Shown: one piece after another, positions 39,143 through 47,759 of the stretch
Position numbering within the stretch: the first letter of the stretch is position 1
Layout of the letters: each line of letters opens with the position of its first letter
NCBI RefSeq assembly: GCF_001984575.1
Contig: NZ_LZNS01000001.1
Span: 1,312,213 to 1,376,212 of the forward strand
DNA length: 64,000 nucleotides
DNA from: Streptomyces sp. MP131-18
GTDB taxonomy: Bacteria > Actinomycetota > Actinomycetes > Streptomycetales > Streptomycetaceae
Direction: 5' to 3'
Notes under the pieces: model-generated
What the model was told of the DNA's origin: nothing
The model's database searches: none
What the model saw: only the letters and a program-made list of their open reading frames with translations
Position numbers and translations under genes: made by a program

Positions 39143-39982
39143 TTGCCTGCCAGTGCGATCGACCTCGACCACGTGATCGGCAGGGTACGGACGACGGGGT
39201 ATGCGGTGCTTCCGGGCGTCCTCTCGTCCGAGGAGACCCGGCGAACCAGAGAGGCACTGCACCGGCTGTCGGAGCTGGACGACGAGGCCCACGGCGTCGA
39301 GCGCCTCGTCGGGATGCGGGAACGCGGCGCGCTGCGCAACCTGGCCGCCGCCGACGACGTCTTCCACGCTCTGCTGGAGACCTCGCCCGCGCTCGACATC
39401 GTCGACGCCTTCCTGGGCCGACGGGGAATACTCAACTGCTTCGACGCCCTGACCCTGTTCCCCGGGCAGGGCCGCTACCCGTGGGACTACCACACGGACC
39501 TGATGGACGTGACCGGTGTGTCGTTCCCGCCCGATAAGATCCCCGGTGTCAACGTCCTTTATTACTTCGACCGGGTGCGCGAGGAGAACGGCGCCACCTG
39601 GGTCGTTCCCGGGAGCCACCTCACCCTCGCCGACGAGCCGGACCCCGAGGTGATGGCGCCGCTGTCAGTGCCGCTGGAGGTCGAGCCCGGTGACGGCGTC
39701 GTGTTCGATGCGCGCATCTGGCACTGTGCGGGTACCAACGGCTCGGACGTACCACGCGCCCTGATCAAAACGTTGTTCACCGCGCCCTGGTACCGGCCGC
39801 AGATGGACTTCACCCGTGCCGTGCCCGAGGAAATGCTCGCCCGGCTCGGCCCGCGCGCGCGCCGCTATCTGAACGTGCACAACGTACCGCCCACGACCGT
39901 CGACGAGCTGCGGTGGCGGCTGTTCCACGGTGACGCGGTGTACGAGGAGGAGACGGCTGTGGACAAAGTTGCGGAGGTCTGA
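39143..39982 (+). CDS. PhyH-family Fe(II)/2-oxoglutarate dioxygenase
   Basis: A 279-residue phytanoyl-CoA dioxygenase-like enzyme. The iron triad is His117 and Asp119 (YHTDLMD) and His194 (ARIWHCAG). A basic residue shortly after, in VPRALIKTLF, fits 2-oxoglutarate binding. A TTG start at 39143 is supported by GGGAGAAGG just upstream; earlier in-frame sequence looks non-coding. It is the first gene of a five-gene + strand operon and the radical SAM gene follows after one base. Likely role: hydroxylation of a sugar or amino-acid carbon. Confidence 0.82.
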   Translation: MPASAIDLDHVIGRVRTTGYAVLPGVLSSEETRRTREALHRLSELDDEAHGVERLVGMRERGALRNLAAADDVFHALLETSPALDIVDAFLGRRGILNCFDALTLFPGQGRYPWDYHTDLMDVTGVSFPPDKIPGVNVLYYFDRVREENGATWVVPGSHLTLADEPDPEVMAPLSVPLEVEPGDGVVFDARIWHCAGTNGSDVPRALIKTLFTAPWYRPQMDFTRAVPEEMLARLGPRARRYLNVHNVPPTTVDELRWRLFHGDAVYEEETAVDKVAEV

Positions 39983-39983
39983 C

Positions 39984-41228
39984 GTGTACCTGCTGCCGTT
40001 CTTCAGCTACCGGCAGGTCGACGACACCGTCGTCCTCACGAATCACATCACCAAGAAGCAGGCCGTCGACACGTGGGCGACCGTGGAGGCGCTGGAGGCG
40101 ATCTACAACTCGCCGACCGATCCCGTCCGACTCCCCGCGATCGCCGAGGAGATGGAACTGGTCTTCGCGGACCGCGACGAGGCCAACAGGTGGCTCGACA
40201 CCGGACCGTCCCGGCAGACGGGCCGGCTGCCCAAGATCGAGCAGATCGAACTGACCAACCGCTGCCCGTACACCTGCAAGATGTGCCCGCGCACCTTCGA
40301 GATGGACCGCGGCCTCGGCGACATGTCGCTGGAGCTGTTCGACTCGATCATGCGCCAGGTCAGCGGCGACACGAAGTTCTGCGCACTGCACCACTTCGGG
40401 GAGTCCTTGCTGCACAAGGGCATCGGCGAGGCCATCGCCATCGCGCTCGGCCACGGCGTGCGCACCGGCCTGTCGTGCAATCCGCCGAGTCTGCTGCCCA
40501 AGCGGGCCGAGGCGGTCCTCACCGCGGGCATCGCGAACATGGTGCTGTCCCTGGACTCCCTGGACCCGGAGGTCTACAAGTCCATCCGCGGCCGGGCGGC
40601 CCGGTTCGACATCGCCGACCGCAATCTGCGCGAGCTGGTGCGGTTGCGCAACGAGGGCGGACACGACACCAATCTCACCCTCCAGATGATCAATATGCAC
40701 GCCAACACCGACGAGGCCGAGCAGTTCCTCGCCTACTGCGAGGAGCTGGGCGTCGACCGCGGTGTGGTGATCCGGCTCGAGCGCTGGGACTTCGACGACG
40801 AGCTCGTGGCCGAGCTGGGCGAGCACACGTCGGCCGGTTACACCGAACCGTGCACCCGGCCATGGAACTCCGTGGCCATCCTGTGGGACGGGCGGGTCGT
40901 CCCGTGCTGCCACGACTACAACGGCGAGAAGGTACTCGGCGATCTCCGGCACGAGACGCTTGAGGAGATCTGGGCGAAGCCGGAGTCACGCGAGTTCCGC
41001 TCCCGCAACGCCGAGATGGCCATCTGCGGCAAGTGCGCGTTCGGCCAGTCGTTCCGGGAGGCCAGGCGGCAGAAGGAGGGCTTTCACCGGTTCCACCGGG
41101 AGGTGACCGAGCCGAGTGGCGCGCGGTGGGAGTGGTTCAATCCGAGCCTGCTCGACGCGGGCCGGACCAGGGCTTGGTACGACGGCTTCGACGTGCTGCC
41201 CGCGGTGCCCCACGAGACGGGAGCGTGA
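39984..41228 (+). CDS. Radical SAM/SPASM enzyme
   Basis: A 414-residue enzyme. The CxxxCxxC iron-sulfur motif is CPYTCKMC (Cys94, 98, 101). The C-terminal SPASM region has CTRPWNSVAILWDGRVVPCC and later CGKCAFG for auxiliary clusters. The GTG start has GGAGG six bases upstream, overlapping the end of the dioxygenase operon unit. SPASM enzymes include dehydrogenases, epimerases and peptide-modifying enzymes. There is no peptide precursor gene here, so a small-molecule substrate such as a sugar is more likely. Confidence 0.85.
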   Translation: MYLLPFFSYRQVDDTVVLTNHITKKQAVDTWATVEALEAIYNSPTDPVRLPAIAEEMELVFADRDEANRWLDTGPSRQTGRLPKIEQIELTNRCPYTCKMCPRTFEMDRGLGDMSLELFDSIMRQVSGDTKFCALHHFGESLLHKGIGEAIAIALGHGVRTGLSCNPPSLLPKRAEAVLTAGIANMVLSLDSLDPEVYKSIRGRAARFDIADRNLRELVRLRNEGGHDTNLTLQMINMHANTDEAEQFLAYCEELGVDRGVVIRLERWDFDDELVAELGEHTSAGYTEPCTRPWNSVAILWDGRVVPCCHDYNGEKVLGDLRHETLEEIWAKPESREFRSRNAEMAICGKCAFGQSFREARRQKEGFHRFHREVTEPSGARWEWFNPSLLDAGRTRAWYDGFDVLPAVPHETGA

Positions 41229-41659
41229 ACGTGGACGAGACGCGATCGACGACGCGCGACGCGGCGGTGAGGTTCGAGTCGGCCGGTCCGGCCGCTCGGG
41301 CCGTGGTGCTCCGGGGATGGGCGTACGCCGACGAGGGGCTGGACGTCGCCGGCCCCCTGCTGGGCGCGGCTCGGAGGTCCGGTGACCAGACCGCCGCTCG
41401 CGACGCGTGGACGTCCGCGGAGAGGCCGGACCCGGCGCGCGCCCTGGGACCGGTCCGTTCGGTGGTCGTACTGACCACGGCCGGCGAGGCCACCGTGTCC
41501 ATCGCCCACGGCGGCCAGGCATGGCTGCCCGCCAGGGACGAGGAGCCGCCGACGTGGACCGTTCGGCTGGATGCCGGTGCGCAGGTCGTGCTCGATGGGC
41601 GCGCCGCCTACCGGGTCGACGCGGGTGAGGCCACTTCGCTGCTCTGGACAGCCGCGTGA
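41225..41659 (+). CDS. Small protein of unknown function
   Basis: A 144-residue protein whose GTG overlaps the radical SAM stop (GTGA). A second GTG two codons later is possible. The C-terminal half is rich in short beta-strand-like stretches (VVVLTTAGEATVSIAHGG, VRLDAGAQVVLDGRAAYRV). I recognise no family. Position between a radical SAM enzyme and a carbamoyltransferase suggests an accessory or binding role. Confidence 0.6.
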   Translation: MNVDETRSTTRDAAVRFESAGPAARAVVLRGWAYADEGLDVAGPLLGAARRSGDQTAARDAWTSAERPDPARALGPVRSVVVLTTAGEATVSIAHGGQAWLPARDEEPPTWTVRLDAGAQVVLDGRAAYRVDAGEATSLLWTAA

Positions 41660-41675
41660 CGCGAGGAGGCGGTAC

Positions 41676-43655
41676 ATGATCACACTGGGTATCACGGGCA
41701 GCTTCGCCGACCTGGCCGGAACGTTCATGCCCGACGTTCCGGAGTGGCTGTTCCACGATTCCGCCGCGGCCCTGGTCGTGGACGGGACCGTGGTCGCCGC
41801 GGTCGAGGAGGAACGTCTCAACCGGCTCAAACACTCCAACCTGTTCCCGGCCTCGGCGGCGAAGGCCTGCCTGGAGCTGGCCGGCGTGCACGCGGAGGAC
41901 ATCGACGACGTGGCGTTCTTCTTCGGGGAGGACTACGCCGACCTGGAGGTCGGCCACGAGTATCTGAAGTTCCCCGACGTGCCCGTCCTGTCCGCGCGGG
42001 AACTGCTGACGACGCGTCTCACCGAGGCGCTGGGACGGGAGTTCCGGCACGGTGACGTCCACTTCACCAAGCACCATCGCGCCCACGCGTTCGGTTCCTT
42101 CGCCGACTCGGGATTCGACAGCGCGCTGGCGGTGGTCATCGACGGCAACGGCGAGGCCGAGGGTGTTTCGGTGTTCGACTGCGCCAACGGCGGTCTGAAG
42201 CTGCTGCACAGCTACCCCGATCAGCACTCGCTCGGACATCTGTACCTGGCGCTGTTGCCCTTCCTCGGCTTCCGCCGCTTCGACGAGTACAAGGTCATGG
42301 GACTCGCGCCCTACGGTGCCCCGTCGGTGTACCGCGACTGCTTCCGCCCGCACTACGCACTGCTGGACGACGGCGGGTACACCATGAACAGCGGCGCCGT
42401 GGTGGAGCACCTGCTGCGCGCCGGGTTCGAGCCGCGCAGGCGCGGCGAGCCGATCCGGCAGCAGGACTCCGATCTGGCGGCGGCCCTCCAGGCGACGCTG
42501 GAGGAGGTGGAGCGCCATCTGCTGAGCCACTGGGTGCGGGAGACGGGGGCTGCGCGGCTGTGTCTGTCCGGTGGCGTGGCCCACAACTCGACGGCCAACG
42601 GCCGCGTCCTGCAGTGGGGTCTGTTCGACGAGGTCTTCGTCCACCCGGCGTCGCACGACGCGGGCGCCTCGGCGGGCGCGGCGCAGCACCGGCAGGCGGA
42701 GGTCACCGGCGGCCGCCGGGGCAAGGGGCTCGTCAACGCCTTCCTCGGGCCCGACCTGGGCGGCCGGGACGTGGTGCGGGCCGAGCTTGCCGGGTGGAGC
42801 GCCCTGGTGGACGTGGAGGAGATCGCGCCGGGCGAGGAGACGCGGTACGCGGCGTCGGCGGTCGCGGCCGGCCAGGTGGTCGGCTGGGCGCACGGGCGTT
42901 CCGAGTTCGGGCCGCGGGCCCTCGGCCACCGCAGCATCCTGGCCGACCCCCGTGACGCCGGCAGCCGCGACCGGGTCAACGCGATGATCAAGAAGCGGGA
43001 GGGGTTCAGGCCTTTCGCCCCCGCGGTCCTCGCCGAGTCCGCAGGCGAGGTGTTCGACCTCACCAGCACGAAGGCGCGCCTGGACTTCATGGGCTGTGTC
43101 GTGGACGTCCGCCCCGAGTGGCGGGAGAAGCTGCCCGCCGTCACACACGTGGACGGCAGCGCACGCGTGCAGACCGTGCACCGGGACACCAATCCGGTGA
43201 TGTGGGAGCTGATCGACGGTTTCCGTGCGGCCACCGACGTGCCCGTGGTGCTGAACACGTCGTTCAACAACTTCGCCGAGCCGATTGTGCAGTCGGTGGG
43301 CGATGTCCTGCGGTGTCTGGTGACCACGACGCTCGACCTGGCCGTCGTGCCCGGCCACGCGGTCCGGCGCAAGCCCGGGTTCCGCGCCGTGCTCCACACC
43401 GCGGACGCCGTGCTCCACCCGGCGGCCCTGCTGCGCGAAGTGGCGACGGCCGACGGCTCGGTCGAACGCGTCGTGTCGTTCCGTACCCAGGGGGCGAAAC
43501 GCGTCGCCCTGTCGGAGCCGGTGTTCGGCCTCCTCCGGGCGGCCGCATCGGAACCGACGTCGGCGGCGGCCCGCGGGCTGCCTGCCGACGAGGAAACGCT
43601 GGACGCGCTGCTCCTTCTGTGGGAGCACCGGGTCGTGGACTTCCGGGTCCGCTGA
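41676..43655 (+). CDS. O-carbamoyltransferase (NodU/TobZ family)
   Basis: A 659-residue enzyme of the NodU/CmcH/TobZ family. The N-terminal half is Kae1-like (TKHHRAHAFGSF carries the metal histidines, and VIDGNGEAEGVSVF and LCLSGGVAHNSTANG follow). The C-terminal half has GRSEFGPRALGHRSIL and NTSFNNFAEPIVQS. Such enzymes make carbamoyladenylate from carbamoyl phosphate and ATP and pass the carbamoyl group to a hydroxyl of an antibiotic sugar. GAGGAGG is upstream of the ATG. A carbamoylated heptose or amino sugar is the likely product in this cluster. Confidence 0.88.
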   Translation: MITLGITGSFADLAGTFMPDVPEWLFHDSAAALVVDGTVVAAVEEERLNRLKHSNLFPASAAKACLELAGVHAEDIDDVAFFFGEDYADLEVGHEYLKFPDVPVLSARELLTTRLTEALGREFRHGDVHFTKHHRAHAFGSFADSGFDSALAVVIDGNGEAEGVSVFDCANGGLKLLHSYPDQHSLGHLYLALLPFLGFRRFDEYKVMGLAPYGAPSVYRDCFRPHYALLDDGGYTMNSGAVVEHLLRAGFEPRRRGEPIRQQDSDLAAALQATLEEVERHLLSHWVRETGAARLCLSGGVAHNSTANGRVLQWGLFDEVFVHPASHDAGASAGAAQHRQAEVTGGRRGKGLVNAFLGPDLGGRDVVRAELAGWSALVDVEEIAPGEETRYAASAVAAGQVVGWAHGRSEFGPRALGHRSILADPRDAGSRDRVNAMIKKREGFRPFAPAVLAESAGEVFDLTSTKARLDFMGCVVDVRPEWREKLPAVTHVDGSARVQTVHRDTNPVMWELIDGFRAATDVPVVLNTSFNNFAEPIVQSVGDVLRCLVTTTLDLAVVPGHAVRRKPGFRAVLHTADAVLHPAALLREVATADGSVERVVSFRTQGAKRVALSEPVFGLLRAAASEPTSAAARGLPADEETLDALLLLWEHRVVDFRVR

Positions 43656-43704
43656 CGCCTCGACGATGAACCATCCGGGGGATCCGGGCGGGACCACTCC
43701 CGAT

Positions 43705-43741
43705 CCGGACCCCGGACCCCGGACCCCCGGACCCCCGGTCC
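43705..43741. repeat. Short CCGGACC tandem repeat
   Basis: Five imperfect tandem copies of CCGGACC(C) lie just upstream of the VOC gene and its AAGGAG ribosome site. Slippage-prone low-complexity DNA; it may alter mRNA folding of the leader. Confidence 0.6.
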
Positions 43742-43762
43742 TGGCCTCAGGAAGGAGACACC

Positions 43763-44131
43763 GTGACCGACCTGCGTTTCGACAGCGTCCGCCTCGACGT
43801 GCGGGACATGGACGCCGCCGAGGCGTTCTACCGCGACGCCCTCGGCTTCGAGCGGGTTTTCCGCTACGACCTGCCGGACGGTGTCATCCAGATGATGGCG
43901 CCTGGCGGTCGGCCGCCCGGCGTCGAACTCACCATGCTGCGCGATCTCACCCCGGCCGCCAGCCCGACCGAGCACGTCGCGTTCCTGGCCGACGACGTGC
44001 CCTCATGGGTGGAACGCGTCCGCCGTCTCGGCTACAAGGTGGAGCGGGAGCCGTTCTCCGTCGAGGGAGAGACGATGGCGTTCGTCCTCGATCCCGACGG
44101 CCACCGGATCGAGCTGAAGCACTACAGCTGA
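43763..44131 (+). CDS. VOC-superfamily protein (copy 1)
   Basis: A 122-residue single-domain glyoxalase/bleomycin-resistance/dioxygenase-fold protein. Two beta-alpha-beta-beta-beta modules are visible (RLDVRDMDAAEAFYRDALGF and EHVAFLADDVPSWVERVR), ending in VLDPDGHRIELKHYS with the usual terminal Glu. Single-module VOC proteins dimerise. They can be drug-binding resistance proteins, epimerases or isomerases. It closes the + strand operon, overlaps the convergent dehydrogenase gene by 10 bp and has a clear paralogue at 56.1 kb. Confidence 0.75.
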   Translation: MTDLRFDSVRLDVRDMDAAEAFYRDALGFERVFRYDLPDGVIQMMAPGGRPPGVELTMLRDLTPAASPTEHVAFLADDVPSWVERVRRLGYKVEREPFSVEGETMAFVLDPDGHRIELKHYS

Positions 44132-45102
44132 GCGTCCCAGACGACGACGGGCTTGGCGGTACGTCCCGCCGCCATGTCCCGGAAGGTGGCCGTGCCGAAG
44201 TCCTCGGGGCCGACCGGGGTGGCCAGCGGGCTCGGATCGAGCACCCCCGCGGCGAGCAGCCGCAGCACGGCGTGGAAGTCGGCCCGGAGGGCCCCGAGCG
44301 ACCAGCCGAGCCGCAGTTCCTTGCCGAACGCCAGGCCGGCCTCCACCGGCAGCGTGCCGCTGTGCTGCGCCGCCACCAGGACGTGCCCGCCACGGGCGAC
44401 CGCGTCCAGCGCGTCGTGGAAGCCCGTCACCGTGCCCGACGCCTCCACCACGACGGGAAGTGCACCGTCCGGGCGGCCGACCGGCAGGCCGAGGTCCGCC
44501 GCCAGCGCTGCGCGGCCCGGTGACGGGTCGACCACCGCCACGTCCAGGCCCCGCGCCCGCAGCAGCAGCGCCACGCCGAGTCCGATGGTGCCTGCGCCGA
44601 GCACCAGTGCGGGCCCGTCGCAGGTGACCTTGGCCGCCGCGTGGTGCGCACAGGCCAGCGGCTCCACCAGGGCCGCGGACACCACGTCGATACCGTGCGG
44701 CAGCCGCAGCAGCGCCGAACCCGGCACGGCCACGTACCGTGCCAGACCCCCCGAGCCGTAGGTGTGTCCCAGCAGCAGCAGCCGCTCGCAGTAGCTGGTC
44801 CGGCCGGCCGCGCACGGGGCGCAGGCACCGCAGTGGAACGCCGGGTCGACCACCACGGGCGTCCCCACGGGCCACCCGTCGTCGCTGTGCACGACGGTGG
44901 CCGCGATCTCGTGGCCGGGCGAGGTGTCCGGCAGCGTGCCGGGCCGTTCCACCCGCCCCCGGAAGTCGATGAGGTCGGTGCCGCAGACACCCGCGGCGGC
45001 CACCCGGAGCACCGTCCGCTCCGCGGGCACGGACCGCTTCCTTCCGACGACCTCGCCCGCGGAGGTCAGGGTGTACGCGGTCCCCTCGAAGCCGTCAGAC
45101 AC
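44122..45102 (-). CDS. Zn-dependent alcohol dehydrogenase (MDR) 1
   Basis: A 326-residue medium-chain dehydrogenase. The catalytic zinc site is VCGTDLIDFRG plus SPGHEIAATV, the structural zinc cysteines are in CGACAPCAAGRTSYC and the NAD motif is VLGAGTIGLGVALLL. The GTG at 45102 overlaps the stop of the HAD gene by eight bases. It is the last gene of the long - strand operon. Probable role: oxidising a sugar hydroxyl to a ketone for later amination. The other dehydrogenase of the operon is distant in sequence, so the two probably act at different positions. Confidence 0.8.
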   Translation of the reverse strand: MSDGFEGTAYTLTSAGEVVGRKRSVPAERTVLRVAAAGVCGTDLIDFRGRVERPGTLPDTSPGHEIAATVVHSDDGWPVGTPVVVDPAFHCGACAPCAAGRTSYCERLLLLGHTYGSGGLARYVAVPGSALLRLPHGIDVVSAALVEPLACAHHAAAKVTCDGPALVLGAGTIGLGVALLLRARGLDVAVVDPSPGRAALAADLGLPVGRPDGALPVVVEASGTVTGFHDALDAVARGGHVLVAAQHSGTLPVEAGLAFGKELRLGWSLGALRADFHAVLRLLAAGVLDPSPLATPVGPEDFGTATFRDMAAGRTAKPVVVWDAQL

Positions 45103-45673
45103 CGGCCACCCCCGCCTTCCGCAGGGCCTGGCGGGCGTCCGTGCCGTCGGTGAAATGGACACCGATGCCGCCGAGCGCCGCCATCGCTTCGGTGTTGACT
45201 CGTTTGTCGTCCACCAGCAGCATCTCCCGCAGTGGCGTGTCCGTGGCGTCCGCCACCAGTTCGAAGAACCGGGGCGACGGCTTGCGCACGCCGAGCCGGC
45301 ACGAGGCGAAGACGTCCACGTCCAGTCCGTGCAGGTGGTCCCGTACCACCTCGTCGATCCAGTCGGCGTAGTTCGACCCGATCACGACCGTGTTGGCGAC
45401 GGTGCAGTCGGACACCAGGTCGCGCATGCCGTCGATCCACGCGTAGCCCTCGCGGCGCACCCGGTGGAACTCCTCGACGTCCCAGTTCAGGCCGCTGTCG
45501 ACGAGACTGCGCCAGTAGTCGTCCTCGGTGATCTCGCCCCGTTCCAGTCGGTGGTACACGCCGTCGGGGCGCACCGCCTCGAACTCGACGAACGTGAGCC
45601 CGCACGCGGCCTCGTGAGCGCGCAGGAACGGATCGGTCAGCAAAGTGTCCATCAAGTCGAAGACGATGAGCAC
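45095..45673 (-). CDS. HAD-like hydrolase
   Basis: A 192-residue HAD-fold protein. The first motif is FDLMDTLLTD: the nucleophile Asp6 is present but the usual second Asp two residues later is Met8. SNYADWI provides the motif-II Ser and LGVRKPSPRFF the motif-III Lys, while LLVDDKRVNTEAM gives the acidic motif IV. The GTG start has GAGGAG upstream. ADP-heptose synthesis needs a heptose-1,7-bisphosphate phosphatase (GmhB, a HAD protein), and this is the only HAD gene in the operon. The altered motif leaves that role uncertain. Confidence 0.7.
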   Translation of the reverse strand: MLIVFDLMDTLLTDPFLRAHEAACGLTFVEFEAVRPDGVYHRLERGEITEDDYWRSLVDSGLNWDVEEFHRVRREGYAWIDGMRDLVSDCTVANTVVIGSNYADWIDEVVRDHLHGLDVDVFASCRLGVRKPSPRFFELVADATDTPLREMLLVDDKRVNTEAMAALGGIGVHFTDGTDARQALRKAGVAGV

Positions 45674-45681
45674 GGCTCTCC

Positions 45682-46794
45682 TCACGAGGGGGGTTGCAGA
45701 ATGACCTTGATCGCGCGGTGGGTCCGGCGGGCACGTGCGACGGCGAGCGCGCGCGCCACATCGTCCGTGGCGAACGTGTGGGTGACGAGGAGGCGGCCCA
45801 GGTCCGGCGCCGCGCCGAGCAGGCGCACCGCCTCGTCGAGGGAGTCCGCCGACTCGGGCGGGCGGGGGCTGGGTTCGGCGGCGTGTTCGAGATGGCCGAG
45901 CAGGGTCAGCCCCTTCAGCCACAGCGGGCTCAGGTCGGTGCAGTCGTCGGGGTTGCCCAGCGTCAGCACCCTGCCGCCCGCGCGGACCGCGCGCATGGCG
46001 GCGATCAGCGACGATGACGTGCCTCCCGCGTCCACCGCGAGCCCCGGCCCGTCGATGAGGACTTCGGCGCCCCGGGGCCGGGCGCCCGGGAGGTCGGCCG
46101 GCGTCCGCACCGGCTCCGCGCCCAGCGCACGGGCGGCGTCCGCCTGGAAGTCGTGCCGTACCACGGCGAAGCACCGGCTGCCGGGCAGAACGGACGCCAC
46201 CGCCACCACGGTGAGCAGCCCCAGTGTGCCGCCGCCGACGATCACGACGTCGTCCCCGGCGTGGTCGCGCACCGAGCGCACACCGGAGATCGCCACCGAC
46301 AGCGGCTCGGCCAGCACGGCCGTGCGGTCGGGCAGGTCAGGGGGCAGCGTCCGCACCATGTCCCGGTGGGCCCACACCCAGTCGGCCCACCCGCCGCCGA
46401 GATCCGTGCTGAACCCGAGGGACTTGCTCCACCGCACGGTGGGCTGCCAGAAGGAGTCACACTGCCCGAACCGGCCGTTCCGGCACGATGCGCACAGCGG
46501 CTCGTCGCGGGCGGCGCAGGTGACGAGCGGATGCACGACGACCCGCTCGCCGCTGCCGGGACCGTCGGCGAGCACGCCGACCACCTCGTGTCCCGGCACG
46601 ACTCCGGCCGGGTCCGCGGCGCCGTGCACCGGGGCCTGAGCCAGGCCACGCAGGTCGCTGCCGCAGATCCCCGCCGTGGTCACCCGGACGAGCCGCCACT
46701 GCGGTCCCGGCCGCGGTGGCACGGGGCCGTGGACGAGCCGCGGCCACCAGGTGCCGTTCGCGCCGGGCACCCGCACCACACGCCTGCCGGTCAC
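45682..46794 (-). CDS. Zn-dependent alcohol dehydrogenase (MDR) 2
   Basis: A 370-residue threonine-dehydrogenase-like MDR protein. The catalytic zinc residues are in AGICGSDLRG and VPGHEVVGVL, the cysteines of the structural site in CAARDEPLCASCRNGRFGQC, and the nucleotide-binding strand is VVIVGGGTLGLLTVVAVASV. The GTG overlaps the stop of the epimerase gene by four bases. It probably oxidises a nucleotide sugar or free sugar intermediate of the heptose pathway. Confidence 0.78.
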   Translation of the reverse strand: MTGRRVVRVPGANGTWWPRLVHGPVPPRPGPQWRLVRVTTAGICGSDLRGLAQAPVHGAADPAGVVPGHEVVGVLADGPGSGERVVVHPLVTCAARDEPLCASCRNGRFGQCDSFWQPTVRWSKSLGFSTDLGGGWADWVWAHRDMVRTLPPDLPDRTAVLAEPLSVAISGVRSVRDHAGDDVVIVGGGTLGLLTVVAVASVLPGSRCFAVVRHDFQADAARALGAEPVRTPADLPGARPRGAEVLIDGPGLAVDAGGTSSSLIAAMRAVRAGGRVLTLGNPDDCTDLSPLWLKGLTLLGHLEHAAEPSPRPPESADSLDEAVRLLGAAPDLGRLLVTHTFATDDVARALAVARARRTHRAIKVILQPPS

Positions 46795-47759
46795 GGGACC
46801 GGCTGGGCGGTGGCGTCGGCGAAGCCGCGGTACAGCCGGTGCGCGGCCGAGCGCACCTCCTCGGCCGAGAGGCCGCGGGCCCGGGGCAGGACCCCGCCGG
46901 CGCGGCTCTGATCCGCGCACGTCCAGTACTGGTAGCGGCTGCTCATCGGATTGGGCACCAGGCGGACGGCGAGTCCCTCCTCGCCGCGCAGCTCGCCGCA
47001 CCAGCCCAGCAGCGTGGCGAAACTCACCGGAACACCCGACCCGAGGTTGTACACGCCGGGTGGCGGCGGTTGCCGGATCACGTCCAGCAGCGTGTCGGCC
47101 ACCGTCTCGACCGGTACGTAGTCCCGGCACGCCTCCAGCGTGTCCGCGAACAGCTTGAGCGGAACACCCGTGGCGGTCTGCCGCAGCAGCTGGGAAATGA
47201 TCGACGCCATACTGCCCTTGTGCTCCTCGCCGGTGCCGAAAACGTTGGTGTAGCGGTAGCCGGACCACGGCGCGTCGTCGCCGAACCGCGCCGCCATCTC
47301 CTGGTCCAGGGTCAGTTTCGACCAGGCGTAGTCGTTGAGCGGGCCGGTGCAGCGGTCCCGGTCGGCCACGTCCTCCTCGGCGACCGCGAACCGGCCGCGG
47401 ATCGTGCCGTAGACGCTGTGCGAGGAGGCGTAGGCGAAGCGGGTCCCGGAGACGGCGCACGCCTCGGCCAGGGCCAGCGGCTCGTCGACGTTCACCGCCC
47501 GCAGCAGGTCACGGTCGGTCTCCAGGGTCGAGCTGATCCCGCCCTGGTGCAGCACCGCCCGGTACCGCCCGGCCTGCACATCGGCCAGCAGTCCGGCGTC
47601 GCCCGCGGTGGCCCGGACGACACCGCCGACGGCCGATCTCCGCTCCCCGTCCGGCGCGGGGTCCAGCGCGGTCACGGTGAACCCCGAACGGCGGCACGCC
47701 CTCGCCAGGTGACTTCCGATGAACCCGGCCGCTCCTGTGACGAGCACCTCCCCGGTCAT
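46791..47759 (-). CDS. HldD-like ADP-heptose 6-epimerase (SDR)
   Basis: A 322-residue extended SDR. The NAD motif is VTGAAGFIGSHLARA and the catalytic YxxxK is NDYAWSKLTLD. HQGGISSTLETD, HKGSMASIISQLLRQT and RYQYWTCADQSR are close to features specific to ADP-L-glycero-D-manno-heptose 6-epimerase (HldD). It would invert C6 of ADP-heptose made by the adjacent GmhA-HldE fusion. It overlaps genes on both sides by four bases. A related C4 or C5 epimerase activity cannot be excluded. Confidence 0.75.
   Translation of the reverse strand: MTGEVLVTGAAGFIGSHLARACRRSGFTVTALDPAPDGERRSAVGGVVRATAGDAGLLADVQAGRYRAVLHQGGISSTLETDRDLLRAVNVDEPLALAEACAVSGTRFAYASSHSVYGTIRGRFAVAEEDVADRDRCTGPLNDYAWSKLTLDQEMAARFGDDAPWSGYRYTNVFGTGEEHKGSMASIISQLLRQTATGVPLKLFADTLEACRDYVPVETVADTLLDVIRQPPPPGVYNLGSGVPVSFATLLGWCGELRGEEGLAVRLVPNPMSSRYQYWTCADQSRAGGVLPRARGLSAEEVRSAAHRLYRGFADATAQPVP

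Noticed and set aside
43705..43741. CRISPR-like or regulatory iteron array at the CCGGACC repeats
   Set aside because: Units are only 7-8 bp without spacers, so it is a simple low-complexity tract.
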